Shown here piece after piece: positions 50,573-59,424 of a DNA stretch of 64,000 nucleotides. Origin of the DNA: SZUA-309 sp965230005 (GTDB lineage: Bacteria > Pseudomonadota > Gammaproteobacteria > Pseudomonadales > Azotimanducaceae); assembly GCA_965230005.1 (NCBI GenBank), contig OZ245934.1:5146001-5210000 (forward strand), read 5' to 3'. The notes beneath the pieces were generated by a model, which was not told the origin of the DNA, did no database searches, and worked only from the letters and a program-made list of their open reading frames with translations. The position numbers and the translations under genes are program-made. How positions within the stretch are numbered: position 1 is the first letter of the stretch; the number at the start of each line of letters is the position of its first letter.

Positions 50573-52222
50573 TCAGTTCCTTCGGAGCAGGGTGCGCTGA
50601 GGCCCGTGAGGGTCGACGAGTACCTCCGGCATGAGGCGGAACATCATCACGCTCCGTGCGTTGCTGCTGTAGGCGGGCCATTCCGGAAGCCCTTCATGGT
50701 TGGGATTACCTTTGTGGGCGAAGGCCAGCCAGGCATCGGACATGAGATCGGCGATCCGCTGCTGATCGGTGCCGAGGCCGGACATGGACGCCGACTTGGC
50801 GACGTTGTCGAAGACCATGCCGATTTCCAGCGCGTGGGGTGAGCGCCATTTGCCGCCATCCACCGGCGTATCCCAGTCGAGCATGTAGAAGTAGGTGGCC
50901 GCCCCTCCGAGATCGGCTTTCCGGTCCGCCTGCGTGTGGCTGTTGTTCAGGAAACCGGCGTCCGTGGTCGCGGTGAAGAGCAGGTCCGCGGGATCATAGC
51001 CGGGTTGCAATCGCCGGTACTCGGCGATGAGGCCGTCGAAGTCCAGGTCGTCGCGACCGAGCCCTGCGCGCAAGGCCGAAGGCAGGGCTTCCCAGCCGAG
51101 GTCGAAGGTCGTGGGGTTCTGTGCACCGATGAACAGTGACGTTTCCGTGCGCGTCGTGCCGATCAGCATCGGCACCATGCTCGTGCGCCGGTTTGGCGTT
51201 TCCCCGAAGGGGTGCTGATCCAGGTTCCGCCCATCGAGCACGGCGCGATTACCAATCAGCGTGCCCATGCTGTTCAGCGTTTCGAAGGCCGTGAGCAGCG
51301 TCTCCGGCGGCATGGTTTTCAGCTTACCGATGCTCTCCTGATTGAGACCGAGCATCTTCACCAGGGCGGCACTCGCCGCCGCGGCGTCTTCCTTCGGCAG
51401 GAACTCGAGGAGCGGCCCGCTCTGGACGATGGCCCGGTGGAAGAGGCCCTGAGCTGCTTCCATGGCCATGAGCGTCGAGACTTTCCAGCCGCCACCGGAC
51501 TCACCGAAGATCGTGACGTTGCCCGGGTCGCCGCCGAAGCTTTCGGCGTTGTCGCGCACCCATTCGAGGGCCTGCACCATGTCGAGGATGCCGGCGTTGC
51601 CGGAATCGGCGAAGGCCTCACCGTACTCACCCAGATAGGTGTAACCGAAGATGTTGAGGCGGTGGTTGACCGTGACCACGACGACATTGCCGCGATTGAC
51701 CAGGCGCACGCCATCGTAGGCGTTGCTGCTGCCGGAACCACGGGTCAGACCGCCGCCGTGGAACCAGACCATCACCGGGCGATTGCCACCGTCTTCGAGC
51801 GCGGGTGTCCAGACGTTGAGAAACAGACAGTCCTCCGCCACCGGGGGTGCCGGGTCCGTGAGCCAGCTGTTGAACAGGCCGCCTGCGGTGCCGGGCGGGT
51901 AGGGGGTCTGCATGCAGGAGGCGCCGAAGGTGCTGGCATCGGCGGCTTCGGTCCAGGGCTCCGGGAGTGCGGGGGCCGCGAAGCGTGTCGTGGCAGCATC
52001 GGCGCCGTAGCGTACGCCTTTGAAGACGAGTACACCGTCCTCGGTGAATCCGCGGATGGGACCATGGCTCGTGGTGACCGTGGGCGCCGCTGCTGGCGCT
52101 ATCTCGCTCGTTGCCGGTGCTGTGCCGGTCCCGGCCTCCGGTTCTGTGGGCGCTGTCTGCTCCTGACCGCAGGCGGCGAGGCTCAGCAGGCCGAGGGCCA
52201 GCAGGAAACGGATCAGGGTCAT
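50573..52222 (-). CDS. Carboxylesterase (type B) lipoprotein
   Basis: 549 aa from the ATG at 52222 (GGGAGAG site). A lipoprotein signal (LALGLLSLAAC, Cys at about 18) anchors it to a membrane. The esterase signature is FGESGGGWK (Ser nucleophile), with AEDCLFLNVWTP and WFHGGGL (oxyanion hole) typical of the B-esterase family; a His is likely in SPHALEIG. It should hydrolyse carboxyl esters in the periplasm or at the cell surface. Residues 20-45 are a Thr/Ala/Pro linker. It is divergent from the GPH transporter gene. The convergent MoaD-like gene ends 39 bp away. Confidence 0.93.
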   Translation of the reverse strand: MTLIRFLLALGLLSLAACGQEQTAPTEPEAGTGTAPATSEIAPAAAPTVTTSHGPIRGFTEDGVLVFKGVRYGADAATTRFAAPALPEPWTEAADASTFGASCMQTPYPPGTAGGLFNSWLTDPAPPVAEDCLFLNVWTPALEDGGNRPVMVWFHGGGLTRGSGSSNAYDGVRLVNRGNVVVVTVNHRLNIFGYTYLGEYGEAFADSGNAGILDMVQALEWVRDNAESFGGDPGNVTIFGESGGGWKVSTLMAMEAAQGLFHRAIVQSGPLLEFLPKEDAAAASAALVKMLGLNQESIGKLKTMPPETLLTAFETLNSMGTLIGNRAVLDGRNLDQHPFGETPNRRTSMVPMLIGTTRTETSLFIGAQNPTTFDLGWEALPSALRAGLGRDDLDFDGLIAEYRRLQPGYDPADLLFTATTDAGFLNNSHTQADRKADLGGAATYFYMLDWDTPVDGGKWRSPHALEIGMVFDNVAKSASMSGLGTDQQRIADLMSDAWLAFAHKGNPNHEGLPEWPAYSSNARSVMMFRLMPEVLVDPHGPQRTLLRRN

Positions 52223-52387
52223 GGTTGCTCTCCCGGCGAATCTCTCGCGGCGAGTATGCGCGATTTCCCGGCAGTGTTGCAGGCGCGATCCCCCGGAACA
52301 GCCGCGCGGGCGGGGCCTTTGCCGTGACAGATTCCGACACGCATAATCGATCGTTCGGTCCGCGATGGGACTATAGGGGAGAAGGCA

Positions 52388-53860
52388 GTGAGTGAAGGCG
52401 CAGCCGCGCACAGCGGGGCCGGGGCTGAGACGGGCGCACGCCCGGCGGTCACGAAACGGGTTCGCTGGCTTTACGGCGTAGGGGCCGCGGCCTACGGCGT
52501 CAAAGACAACGGGTTCTCTTACTTCCTGCTGTTCTACTACAACCAGGTGCTCGATCTGCCTGGCACCTATGCGGGCCTCGCCATCCTGATCGCCATGATG
52601 TTCGACGCGGTGACGGATCCCATCGTCGGCGTCTGGTCCGACAACACGCATTCGCGCCTCGGTCGCCGGCATCCTTTCATGTATGCCTCGGCCATCCCCG
52701 TCGCCGTGGCCTATCTTGCGCTCTGGAATCCGCCGGAGCTCTCCGAGTTCATGCTGTTCCTCTATCTCGTCGTGTCCTGCGTGGCCGTGCGCTTCTTCAT
52801 CACGCTCTACGAGATTCCCTCGAGCGCCATCGTCGCCGAGCTCACCGACGACTACGACGAACGGACCCGGCTCCTGAGCTACCGCTACATGATGGGCTGG
52901 TGTGGCGGGCTGTTCATGGCCATGTTGAACTGGGGTGTCTTCATGGTTGCCTTCGGGACCACGTCTGCAACCACCTTCCAGGTTTATGGCAGCCTTGGCG
53001 CGGTGATCATGCTCCTCGCGATCCTCGGCTCTTCCTGGGGTCTGCACCGCTACATCCCCTATCTCCACGCGCCGCCTCAGCGCGCCACCTACCGGGTGAC
53101 GCATCTGCTGAAGGACCTCAAGGTCACCCTCTCGAACCGCAACTTCCTCGCGCTGTTCCTCGCGGGACTCTTCGCCGCCACCGGCGCCGGTGTTGCGACG
53201 AATTTCGACGCCTACATCGTCACCCACTTCTGGGAAATCCCTCCGGACAAGTGGCGCTGGGTGATCTGCTCGCTGTTCTTCTCGGCGCTGATTCCAATCG
53301 TGACCGCGCCTTATCTCACGTCCAAGCTCGACAAAAAGAAGGCCGCCATGGCCATCTACGGCTTTCAGATCTGTTTCGGCGCTTTACCGTTCATTCTGCG
53401 TCTGTCCGGCGTCTTCCCGGAGAACGACAGCGCCTGGGTGTATCCGATCATCTGGGCACACACGCTGATCAACGTGGTGGTGATCGTGATGTTCGGGATC
53501 GTTCAGTCCTCGATGCTTGCGGACATTGTCGAGCACTCCCAGGCGAGCACCGGGCGCCGGGAAGAGGGCCTGTTCTTCGCCTCCCGCTCTTTTGCACAGA
53601 AGGCCACTTCGGGCATCGGCGCCTTCGTGGCCGGAATCGCCCTGGACCTCATCAGTTTTCCCCGTGGCGCAGGCATGGGCGAGGTGCCGGCGGACACGGT
53701 CTGGGATCTAGGGTTCATCTATGGGCCCGTGCTGATGCTCTTCTACTTTCTGGCCCTTGGCAGCATCAGCTTCTATCAGATCACCCGGGAAGGACACGAT
53801 GACCGGGTGGATCGCCTGCGCGCCGAGGCAGGATCCCGGGCGACGACCCAGCCGGGTTGA
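52388..53860 (+). CDS. GPH-type cation symporter (second copy)
   Basis: 490 aa, GTG start at 52388 with GGAGAAGG upstream. Twelve hydrophobic segments, FDAVTDPIVGVWSDN and GRRHPFMYAS as in the paralogue at 24159-25658. It belongs to the glycoside-pentoside-hexuronide:cation symporters. Divergent pairing with the esterase lipoprotein (165-bp gap) suggests that an ester is cleaved outside and the product taken up, which is an inference. Residues 1-22 are an Ala/Gly-rich cytoplasmic start. Confidence 0.88.
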   Translation: MSEGAAAHSGAGAETGARPAVTKRVRWLYGVGAAAYGVKDNGFSYFLLFYYNQVLDLPGTYAGLAILIAMMFDAVTDPIVGVWSDNTHSRLGRRHPFMYASAIPVAVAYLALWNPPELSEFMLFLYLVVSCVAVRFFITLYEIPSSAIVAELTDDYDERTRLLSYRYMMGWCGGLFMAMLNWGVFMVAFGTTSATTFQVYGSLGAVIMLLAILGSSWGLHRYIPYLHAPPQRATYRVTHLLKDLKVTLSNRNFLALFLAGLFAATGAGVATNFDAYIVTHFWEIPPDKWRWVICSLFFSALIPIVTAPYLTSKLDKKKAAMAIYGFQICFGALPFILRLSGVFPENDSAWVYPIIWAHTLINVVVIVMFGIVQSSMLADIVEHSQASTGRREEGLFFASRSFAQKATSGIGAFVAGIALDLISFPRGAGMGEVPADTVWDLGFIYGPVLMLFYFLALGSISFYQITREGHDDRVDRLRAEAGSRATTQPG

Positions 53861-53870
53861 CGGGCCCCGG

Positions 53871-53895
53871 GCGGAGCGGCACCCGGTCGCTCCGC
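53871..53895. terminator. GC-rich hairpin after transporter gene
   Basis: GCGGAGCG and CGCTCCGC are 8-bp perfect arms with a 9-base loop, 10 bp after the GPH transporter stop. No U run follows; may be a Rho-type pause or terminator hairpin. The rest of the 181-bp gap to the BVMO gene shows no gene. Confidence 0.4.
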
Positions 53896-54041
53896 TCGGA
53901 CTCTGCCGGCTCCCCGAAGCCTGACACCGTCTACGCGGAATTGACTATTCACAGCGCCCTGGGCGGCCTTTAGCGTCGGGGCATCTACCTTCTTCGCGCC
54001 TGCATGCAGCAGGTAAATCGGACACGCTCGAGGACTGAATC

Positions 54042-55544
54042 ATGAACATAGCGACCCGCCTGGATGAGCAGGCTACCCAGGACGCCGGCTACGTGGACGT
54101 GCTCATCGTCGGGGCCGGCATCTCCGGCGTCGATGCTGCCTACCACCTGCAGCAGAACTTTCCGGACAAAACCTTCACGCTCCTCGACTCTCTCGAGGGC
54201 TTCGGGGGCACCTGGCTGACGCACAAGTACCCGGGGATCCGCTCCGACAGCGACCTCTATACCTTCGGCTACAAGTGGAAGCCCTGGACCAGCGCGCCGA
54301 TCGCCACGGCGGACGAAATCCTCAAGTACATGGGTGAGGCCATCGAGGAAAACGGCATCGGCCCACACATCCGCTACCGTCACCGGGTACTGAAGGCCAG
54401 CTGGTCGAGCGAAGAGAAGCAGTGGACGGTGCTCGCAGAGAATCTCGAGAAGGGCGAGGTGCTGCGCTTCACCTGCAACTTCCTCTGGATGTGTCAGGGC
54501 TACTACCACCATGACAAGGGTTACACCCCTGAGTGGGAAGGCATGGCGGACTTCAAGGGCGAGATCGTGCACCCGCAGACCTGGCCCGAGGATCTCGACT
54601 ACGAAGGTAAAACCGTGGTCTGCATCGGCTCCGGTGCCACTGCCGCCACCGTGGTGCCTGCCATGGCCGGGAAAACGAAACACATCACGCTGCTGCAGCG
54701 CTCGCCCACCTACTTCGCGCCGGGACTGAACCGCAACGAGGTGGCCGACATGCTCCGGGAGCTCGATATCCCCGAGGAGTGGACCCACGAAATCGTGCGC
54801 CGGAAGATTCTCCACGATCAGCAGGAGATTACCCGGCGCTCCTTCGAGGAGCCCGAAGGCCTGAAAGCCGAGCTGTTGGAGGGAGCCCGCGCCTACCTCG
54901 GCGACGACTTCGACATCGACAAACACTTCACACCCAAGTACCGACCCTGGCAGCAGCGGCTCGCCTTCATTCCGGACGGCGATCTCTTCCAGGGGATCGC
55001 GGCCGGCAAGGCGTCGGTGGTCACCGACGAGATCGAGCGCTTCACGGAGAAAGGCATCCTGCTCAAGTCCGGTGAGGAGCTCGAAGCAGACATCATTCTC
55101 ACGGCCACCGGCTTCAACCTCTGTGTTCTGGGCGGCGTGGACTTCAGCGTCGACGGGGAATCCATCGACTTTGCGAAGACCGTCGGCTACCGCGGTTTCA
55201 TGTTCACGGGCGTGCCCAACATGGCCTGGGTCTTCGGCTACTTCCGCGCCAGTTGGACGCTCCGGGCCGATCTCATCAGTGAGTACGTCTGTCGCATTTT
55301 CGGGCACATGGCGGAAAAGGACGCGACGGTCGTCATGCCCGCCCTGCGGCCGGAAGACGACAACATGCAGCTCAAGCCCTGGGTGGATCCGGACAACTTC
55401 AATCCCGGGTACCTCACCCGCAGCATGCACCTCATGCCGCAGCAGGGTGACCATGATCCCTGGGTATTCACCCAGGATTACTGGCGGGAGAAAGACGAGT
55501 TCCCGGTTGCTGACCTGGAAGACGGCGCCCTCCGCTACAGCTAG
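54042..55544 (+). CDS. Baeyer-Villiger-type flavin monooxygenase
   Basis: 500 aa. Two Rossmann motifs, GAGISG (24-29) for FAD and GSGATA (about 197-202) for NADPH, flank the Baeyer-Villiger fingerprint F-x-G-x3-H-x3-W-P (FKGEIVHPQTWP, about 171-182). The FAD segment GGTWLTHKYPGIRSDSDLY is also typical. Such enzymes insert oxygen beside a ketone to form esters or lactones, as in terpenoid, cyclic ketone and steroid breakdown. A downstream hydrolase would be needed; the B-esterase at 50573 and the epoxide hydrolase are candidates. The gene stands alone. Confidence 0.92.
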   Translation: MNIATRLDEQATQDAGYVDVLIVGAGISGVDAAYHLQQNFPDKTFTLLDSLEGFGGTWLTHKYPGIRSDSDLYTFGYKWKPWTSAPIATADEILKYMGEAIEENGIGPHIRYRHRVLKASWSSEEKQWTVLAENLEKGEVLRFTCNFLWMCQGYYHHDKGYTPEWEGMADFKGEIVHPQTWPEDLDYEGKTVVCIGSGATAATVVPAMAGKTKHITLLQRSPTYFAPGLNRNEVADMLRELDIPEEWTHEIVRRKILHDQQEITRRSFEEPEGLKAELLEGARAYLGDDFDIDKHFTPKYRPWQQRLAFIPDGDLFQGIAAGKASVVTDEIERFTEKGILLKSGEELEADIILTATGFNLCVLGGVDFSVDGESIDFAKTVGYRGFMFTGVPNMAWVFGYFRASWTLRADLISEYVCRIFGHMAEKDATVVMPALRPEDDNMQLKPWVDPDNFNPGYLTRSMHLMPQQGDHDPWVFTQDYWREKDEFPVADLEDGALRYS

Positions 55545-55553
55545 CCTGCCGCC

Positions 55554-55581
55554 GGGCCCGCCGCTCACTCGCGGCGGGTCC
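55554..55581. terminator. 11-bp hairpin after BVMO gene
   Basis: GGGCCCGCCGC and GCGGCGGGTCC pair through 11 bases (one G-U pair) around loop TCACTC. No U run follows, so its role as terminator is probable but not proven. Confidence 0.5.
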
Positions 55582-55665
55582 GGCGTTCCCGCCACACGAG
55601 AGGACGTGGCGATGCCTTACCGGTAGAATGCGCTCCCCGACGCCAGCTGCACGGTTATCAGCCCT

Positions 55666-57303
55666 TTGAGCATCGACTTTCTCGGGAAAACGCTCTCCGG
55701 ACCCTTCACGATCCCCTCGGGTATCGTCACGACCGCTGTCCCCATCATCGAGTACTTCTTCCGGCATGTGCCGGAAGTGGGACTCCTGACCACCAAAAGC
55801 ATCGGCCCCGAACCGCGCGCCGGCTACCGGGAACCGGTTTACAGCCAGTACGCGCCGGGGTGCTTCGTCAACGCCGTCGGTCTCACGAATCCCGGTGCCG
55901 AGCGCTCGGCGGAGCTGTTTGCCGCGCTCGAGGTGCCGGACGATCGGTTTCTGCTCACCTCCGTCTTCGGCGGCAGCATCGAGGAATACGTTGAGGTGGC
56001 GCGCCTGCTCGCACCTTACTCGGATGGGATCGAACTGAATCTGTCCTGCCCGCACGCCAAGGGTTATGGCATGGCCATGGGGCAGGATCCGGAACTCGTG
56101 CGGAAGATCACGGAGGCGGTAAAAAACGCCATCGACATCCCGGTGGTGCCGAAACTCACACCGAACGCCGAAAACGTCGGTGAAATCGCCGATGCGGCAG
56201 TGGCGGGTGGTGCGGATGCGCTCTGCGCCATCAACACGGTCGGCCCGGGTTACTACACGGCCCACGGCGCCCCGGTCCTGTCGAACGAGCTGGGCGGCAT
56301 GTCGGGCAAAGGCGTGCTGCCCATCGGCCTCAAGTGTGTCCGTGAGATCCGGGCGAAAACCGACGTACCCATCATTGGCTGCGGCGGTATCTCCAGCGCT
56401 GACGACGTGCGCGCCTACCGGGATGCGGGTGCCCAGATGATCGGCGTCGGTTCGGCGCTCACGGGCATGACGACCGACGAGATCGGCGACTACTTCCGGG
56501 TCTTGAATGCGGATCTGAGCGAAGGCGGCGACGGCGCCGAAGACCGGGTGCGCTATGACGTGGACATGAGTTTTGCGCCGGTCACCCTGGTTGCCAACCG
56601 GCGCGTCTGCGAGGACATCACCATCCTCGAGTTCGACCGCTCCATCGACATTCGCGCCGGCGAGTTCATCTTCCTCTGGGTGCCTGGCCTCGGAGAGAAG
56701 CCCTTTTCCGCGCTGACCGACGATCCCTTCTCGCTTGTGGTGATCAACGTCGGCGAGTTCACGGGTGCGCTGATGGATCTCCCCGTGGGCACGGAGGCCT
56801 ACGTTCGTGGGCCTCACGGTCAGCCGGCTGCACTGCCGGAAGGTTCAAAACTGGTCGCCGTCGCCGGCGGTACCGGGCTGGCGGCGGTTTATCAGCTGGC
56901 CCGGGACGAAGGGGATGCGACGGTCTTCATGGGGGCGAGGAGTGCCGATCGGCTCTATTTCCTCGAAGAGACACAAGCCTGCGCCGAGGTGCACATTGCA
57001 ACGGACGATGGCAGCCTGGGCTTCCACGGCCGCGTCACGGAACAGTTGGATCAGTGGCTCGAGGGGCTCCCGGAAGCCGAGCGGAAAACGCTCGTGTTCT
57101 ACAATTGCGGGCCTGCGCCTATGGTCCATGCGGCCGAAGCCGTTGAGCGCCGCTACTGCGCACCGGAACAGGTGTACTCGGCCATCGACTACCTGACCAA
57201 ATGCGGGGTAGGGGTGTGCGGCGCCTGTGCGGCGCCGGACGGGCGCCGGATCTGTGTGGACGGGCCCTTTCTTACATCGGCCCTGGCGGAGGGCGCCGCC
57301 TGA
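55666..57303 (+). CDS. Dihydroorotate dehydrogenase: PyrD (class 1B) fused to PyrK
   Basis: 545 aa from a TTG at 55666 (no good ribosome site, so the start is tentative). Residues 1 to about 300 are a class 1 PyrD barrel: ELNLSCPHAKGYGMAMGQDP holds the catalytic Cys, then INTVGPGYYT and CGGISSADDVRAY. Residues 305-545 form the PyrK electron-transfer subunit: FAD/NAD domain (GGTGLAAVYQLARDEG) and a [2Fe-2S] centre with C512, C517, C520 and C529 (KCGVGVCGAC...C). The two subunits, separate in Gram-positives, are joined. The enzyme would oxidise dihydroorotate with NAD in pyrimidine synthesis. Dihydropyrimidine dehydrogenase-type activity is an alternative. Confidence 0.88.
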   Translation: MSIDFLGKTLSGPFTIPSGIVTTAVPIIEYFFRHVPEVGLLTTKSIGPEPRAGYREPVYSQYAPGCFVNAVGLTNPGAERSAELFAALEVPDDRFLLTSVFGGSIEEYVEVARLLAPYSDGIELNLSCPHAKGYGMAMGQDPELVRKITEAVKNAIDIPVVPKLTPNAENVGEIADAAVAGGADALCAINTVGPGYYTAHGAPVLSNELGGMSGKGVLPIGLKCVREIRAKTDVPIIGCGGISSADDVRAYRDAGAQMIGVGSALTGMTTDEIGDYFRVLNADLSEGGDGAEDRVRYDVDMSFAPVTLVANRRVCEDITILEFDRSIDIRAGEFIFLWVPGLGEKPFSALTDDPFSLVVINVGEFTGALMDLPVGTEAYVRGPHGQPAALPEGSKLVAVAGGTGLAAVYQLARDEGDATVFMGARSADRLYFLEETQACAEVHIATDDGSLGFHGRVTEQLDQWLEGLPEAERKTLVFYNCGPAPMVHAAEAVERRYCAPEQVYSAIDYLTKCGVGVCGACAAPDGRRICVDGPFLTSALAEGAA

Positions 57304-57312
57304 GAGACGCCG

Positions 57313-57552
57313 TCAGGCGCGCTGGTCTTCTTCGATGTCCGGTGTGACGGGGCTTTCGTCCTCGTCGCGGAGATCCACGAGACCGACGTAGGCGTCGAGC
57401 TGCTCTTCTGCCTCTGCCTGGGTGTCATAGGGACCCATATCGCCTTCCCGGGAGGTGAAGAACCAGTCTCCATCGCGGCTGAACACCCGCGTGTTGCTTC
57501 GCTCACACTCCACCGGATCGATGTCCGACTGGCGCTTTTTCCACTCGCTCAT
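57313..57552 (-). CDS. Small DUF6316-like protein
   Basis: 79 aa. The centre reads RDGDWFFTSREGDMGPYDTQAEAEEQLDAYV, a pattern I associate with the small DUF6316-type proteins of Gammaproteobacteria; the flanks are acidic and polar. Function unknown. It is convergent with the PyrD-PyrK gene (9 bp) and lies 71 bp downstream of a CRP-like site on its leader side, so catabolite control is possible. Confidence 0.68.
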   Translation of the reverse strand: MSEWKKRQSDIDPVECERSNTRVFSRDGDWFFTSREGDMGPYDTQAEAEEQLDAYVGLVDLRDEDESPVTPDIEEDQRA

Positions 57553-57622
57553 TTGATCCTCGTATGCCCCGGTGGGGCCGATGAACTCGACGCTCAGGGT
57601 AGTCAGGGCCCGAGCTTGATTT

Positions 57623-57638
57623 TGTGACGCGGTTCACA
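57623..57638. promoter_or_regulatory. CRP/Vfr-type binding site
   Basis: TGTGA-CGCGGT-TCACA matches the CRP half-site consensus TGTGA-N6-TCACA in both arms. It lies between the DUF6316-like gene (start 57552, leftward) and the solute-binding protein gene (start 57759, rightward), 71 and 121 bp from the starts, so it could regulate either. Confidence 0.68.
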
Positions 57639-57758
57639 GTTGCGCGGCCTGTTTGTGAGGGTCCGTCAGGCCCTTAAGCGTCTTGTGTGGCGTTTGCCCG
57701 GGGCGGGCGGTCGGGTATTCTCAACCTTCGACAACCGATGGATTGCCTGGGGGCAAGT

Positions 57759-58616
57759 ATGGATACGATTCGCTCGCTCATCGTGGGCGCATTGCTCGGC
57801 GCGCTGGCCATGCCGGCCTGGCCTGGCGCCCTCGACGAAATTCGCGAATCCGGCGAACTCAGACTCGCGTACCGGATGGAGTCGCCGCCGTTCTCCTCAA
57901 AGGCGCCCGATGCGCTTGCGCCGGAAGGCTTCACGATCGACATCTGCCGGATCGTTGCGCGCGACATTCAGGCGCATCTCGGCCTCGAAGAGATGAAGAT
58001 CACCTGGGTGAAGGTGGACGCCGATGAGCGGATCAGCGCCATCGCCGAGGGGCGGGCTCACATCGAGTGCGGCATCACTTCGGTCACGCTCTCCCGTCAG
58101 GAACACGTGGATTTCTCGAATCTGTTTTATGCGACCGGCGCGAGCCTCATGATTCTGAATTCCAGCGAGATCCGTAACATCGACGACCTCGGCAACAAGC
58201 GGGTGTCTGTGGTCGAAGGCACTACGACGGAAAAGGTGCTCCTGGAGGCGCTCGAGGAGCGCGGAATCAACGCCAGAGTCATTCGGGTGCCCAACCACGC
58301 CGACGGCCTCAAACGGCTTGTGAACAAAAACACCGAAGCCATGGCCGCTGATCAGGCTACGCTGTTCGGTATCGGTTTCCTCGCGGAAGGTGAGGAACGA
58401 CTGGTGATCACGGAGGACATGCTGTCCTTCGAGCCCTACGCGCTACCGCTGCCGAGAAACGACGCGGATTTCCGACTGGTGGTGAATCGATCGCTGTCGA
58501 ATCTTTATCAGCGCGGCGACGTCGGCCGTTCCTGGGAGCGACACTTCGGCGTGCACGGCGTGAAACCGACACAGATGTTGCTGACGCTGTACCGCTTGAA
58601 CTCCTTCGCGGAGTAG
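57759..58616 (+). CDS. Periplasmic amino-acid-type solute-binding protein (SBP_bac_3)
   Basis: 285 aa from the ATG at 57759. A signal peptide (residues 1 to about 23, cleavage near AWPGA) leads to the family-3 solute-binding fold: IRESGELRLAYRMESPPFS, GFTIDICRIVARDI, and CGITSVTLSRQEHVDFSNLFY. Members bind glutamate, aspartate or polar amino acids, or act as sensor domains. No ABC permease or ATPase gene is adjacent, so it may work with an unlinked transporter. CRP-like site upstream. Confidence 0.88.
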   Translation: MDTIRSLIVGALLGALAMPAWPGALDEIRESGELRLAYRMESPPFSSKAPDALAPEGFTIDICRIVARDIQAHLGLEEMKITWVKVDADERISAIAEGRAHIECGITSVTLSRQEHVDFSNLFYATGASLMILNSSEIRNIDDLGNKRVSVVEGTTTEKVLLEALEERGINARVIRVPNHADGLKRLVNKNTEAMAADQATLFGIGFLAEGEERLVITEDMLSFEPYALPLPRNDADFRLVVNRSLSNLYQRGDVGRSWERHFGVHGVKPTQMLLTLYRLNSFAE

Positions 58617-58677
58617 CCGGCAGCGCCAGCGGCCCCGACAGGGGCAGCGTTCAGAAAACAGCAAGGGGGAGAGCGTC

Positions 58678-59310
58678 GTGAGCGACGAGATGGGGATTTT
58701 TGAGGTCATGTACAACTGTCGGGCCATGCGCCGGCTCGACTCGAAGCCCGTGCCGGAGGAGCTCCTCGTGAAGCTCATCGAGGCGGCCAATCAGGCACCT
58801 TCCGGTTCGAACATGCAGAACGGTCGCTGGATTGTCGTGCGCGATCCGGAGGTGAAGCAGAAGCTGGCCGATCTGAACCGCGCCGGCGTGGAAGCCTATG
58901 TCGGGCCGCAGAGCGGCCGGGCGGGTAGCCTGCCCCATCAGAGCGCAGATAAGCGTCAGCGCATGCTCGATGCCGTTCTCTGGCAGATGGAACACCTGCA
59001 TGAAGTTCCGGCGCTGATCATTGCCTGCATGGAGTTCGGCCAGAAAGTCGATGCGACCATGGCCGCTCGCGGCGGCGGCTCGATCTGGCCTGGTATTCAG
59101 AACCTGCTGCTGGCGGCTCGCGCTCTGGGCCTGGGTGCGGCGCCGACGACGCTTGCACTCGGTGATCCGAAAGCCGTGGCGGAAGCCCTCAAGCTGCCGG
59201 AGACCATGGCTGCTTATTGCCTGATTCCCGTGGGTTATCCCCTCGGTAAGTTCGGACCCGTCACCCGTAAGCCTGTGACGGATATCCTGCGATTCGATAC
59301 ATGGTCGTGA
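58678..59310 (+). CDS. Nitroreductase family protein
   Basis: 210 aa, GTG start at 58678 with GGGGGAGAG upstream. Nitroreductase fold pattern: RAMRRLDSKPVPEELLVKLIEAANQAPSGSNMQNGRW (FMN-binding RxxRxF-like opening), IWPGIQNLLLAARALGLGAAPTT. Such FMN enzymes reduce nitro groups, quinones or enones with NAD(P)H, and some act in steroid or terpenoid pathways. It follows the solute-binding protein by 61 bp, possibly on one transcript. Confidence 0.92.
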   Translation: MSDEMGIFEVMYNCRAMRRLDSKPVPEELLVKLIEAANQAPSGSNMQNGRWIVVRDPEVKQKLADLNRAGVEAYVGPQSGRAGSLPHQSADKRQRMLDAVLWQMEHLHEVPALIIACMEFGQKVDATMAARGGGSIWPGIQNLLLAARALGLGAAPTTLALGDPKAVAEALKLPETMAAYCLIPVGYPLGKFGPVTRKPVTDILRFDTWS

Positions 59311-59343
59311 CGAACTGCACAGAAAAATGAGACCCAGTTAACA

Positions 59344-59370
59344 GCCCCGGACTGCCTTTCTGTCCGGGGC
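59344..59370. terminator. 9-bp hairpin in gap before TonB receptor
   Basis: GCCCCGGAC and GTCCGGGGC form a perfect 9-bp stem with a 9-base loop, 34 bp after the nitroreductase stop. There is no U run. Could end the nitroreductase transcript or act as an attenuator for the receptor gene. Confidence 0.5.
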
Positions 59371-59424
59371 CCATGAATTTATCTAGAGTTCGCCTGCACT
59401 TGGACGCAGGTTCTAGAAGGATTC

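Noticed and set aside
52223..53227. In-frame N-terminal extension of the carboxylesterase into the opposite-strand transporter
   Set aside because: The lipoprotein signal and ribosome site at 52222 fix the start; the extension is antisense to the transporter.
53941..53974. Sigma-70 promoter with TTGACT as -35
   Set aside because: The best -10-like hexamer is about 22 bp away, too far for a standard promoter.
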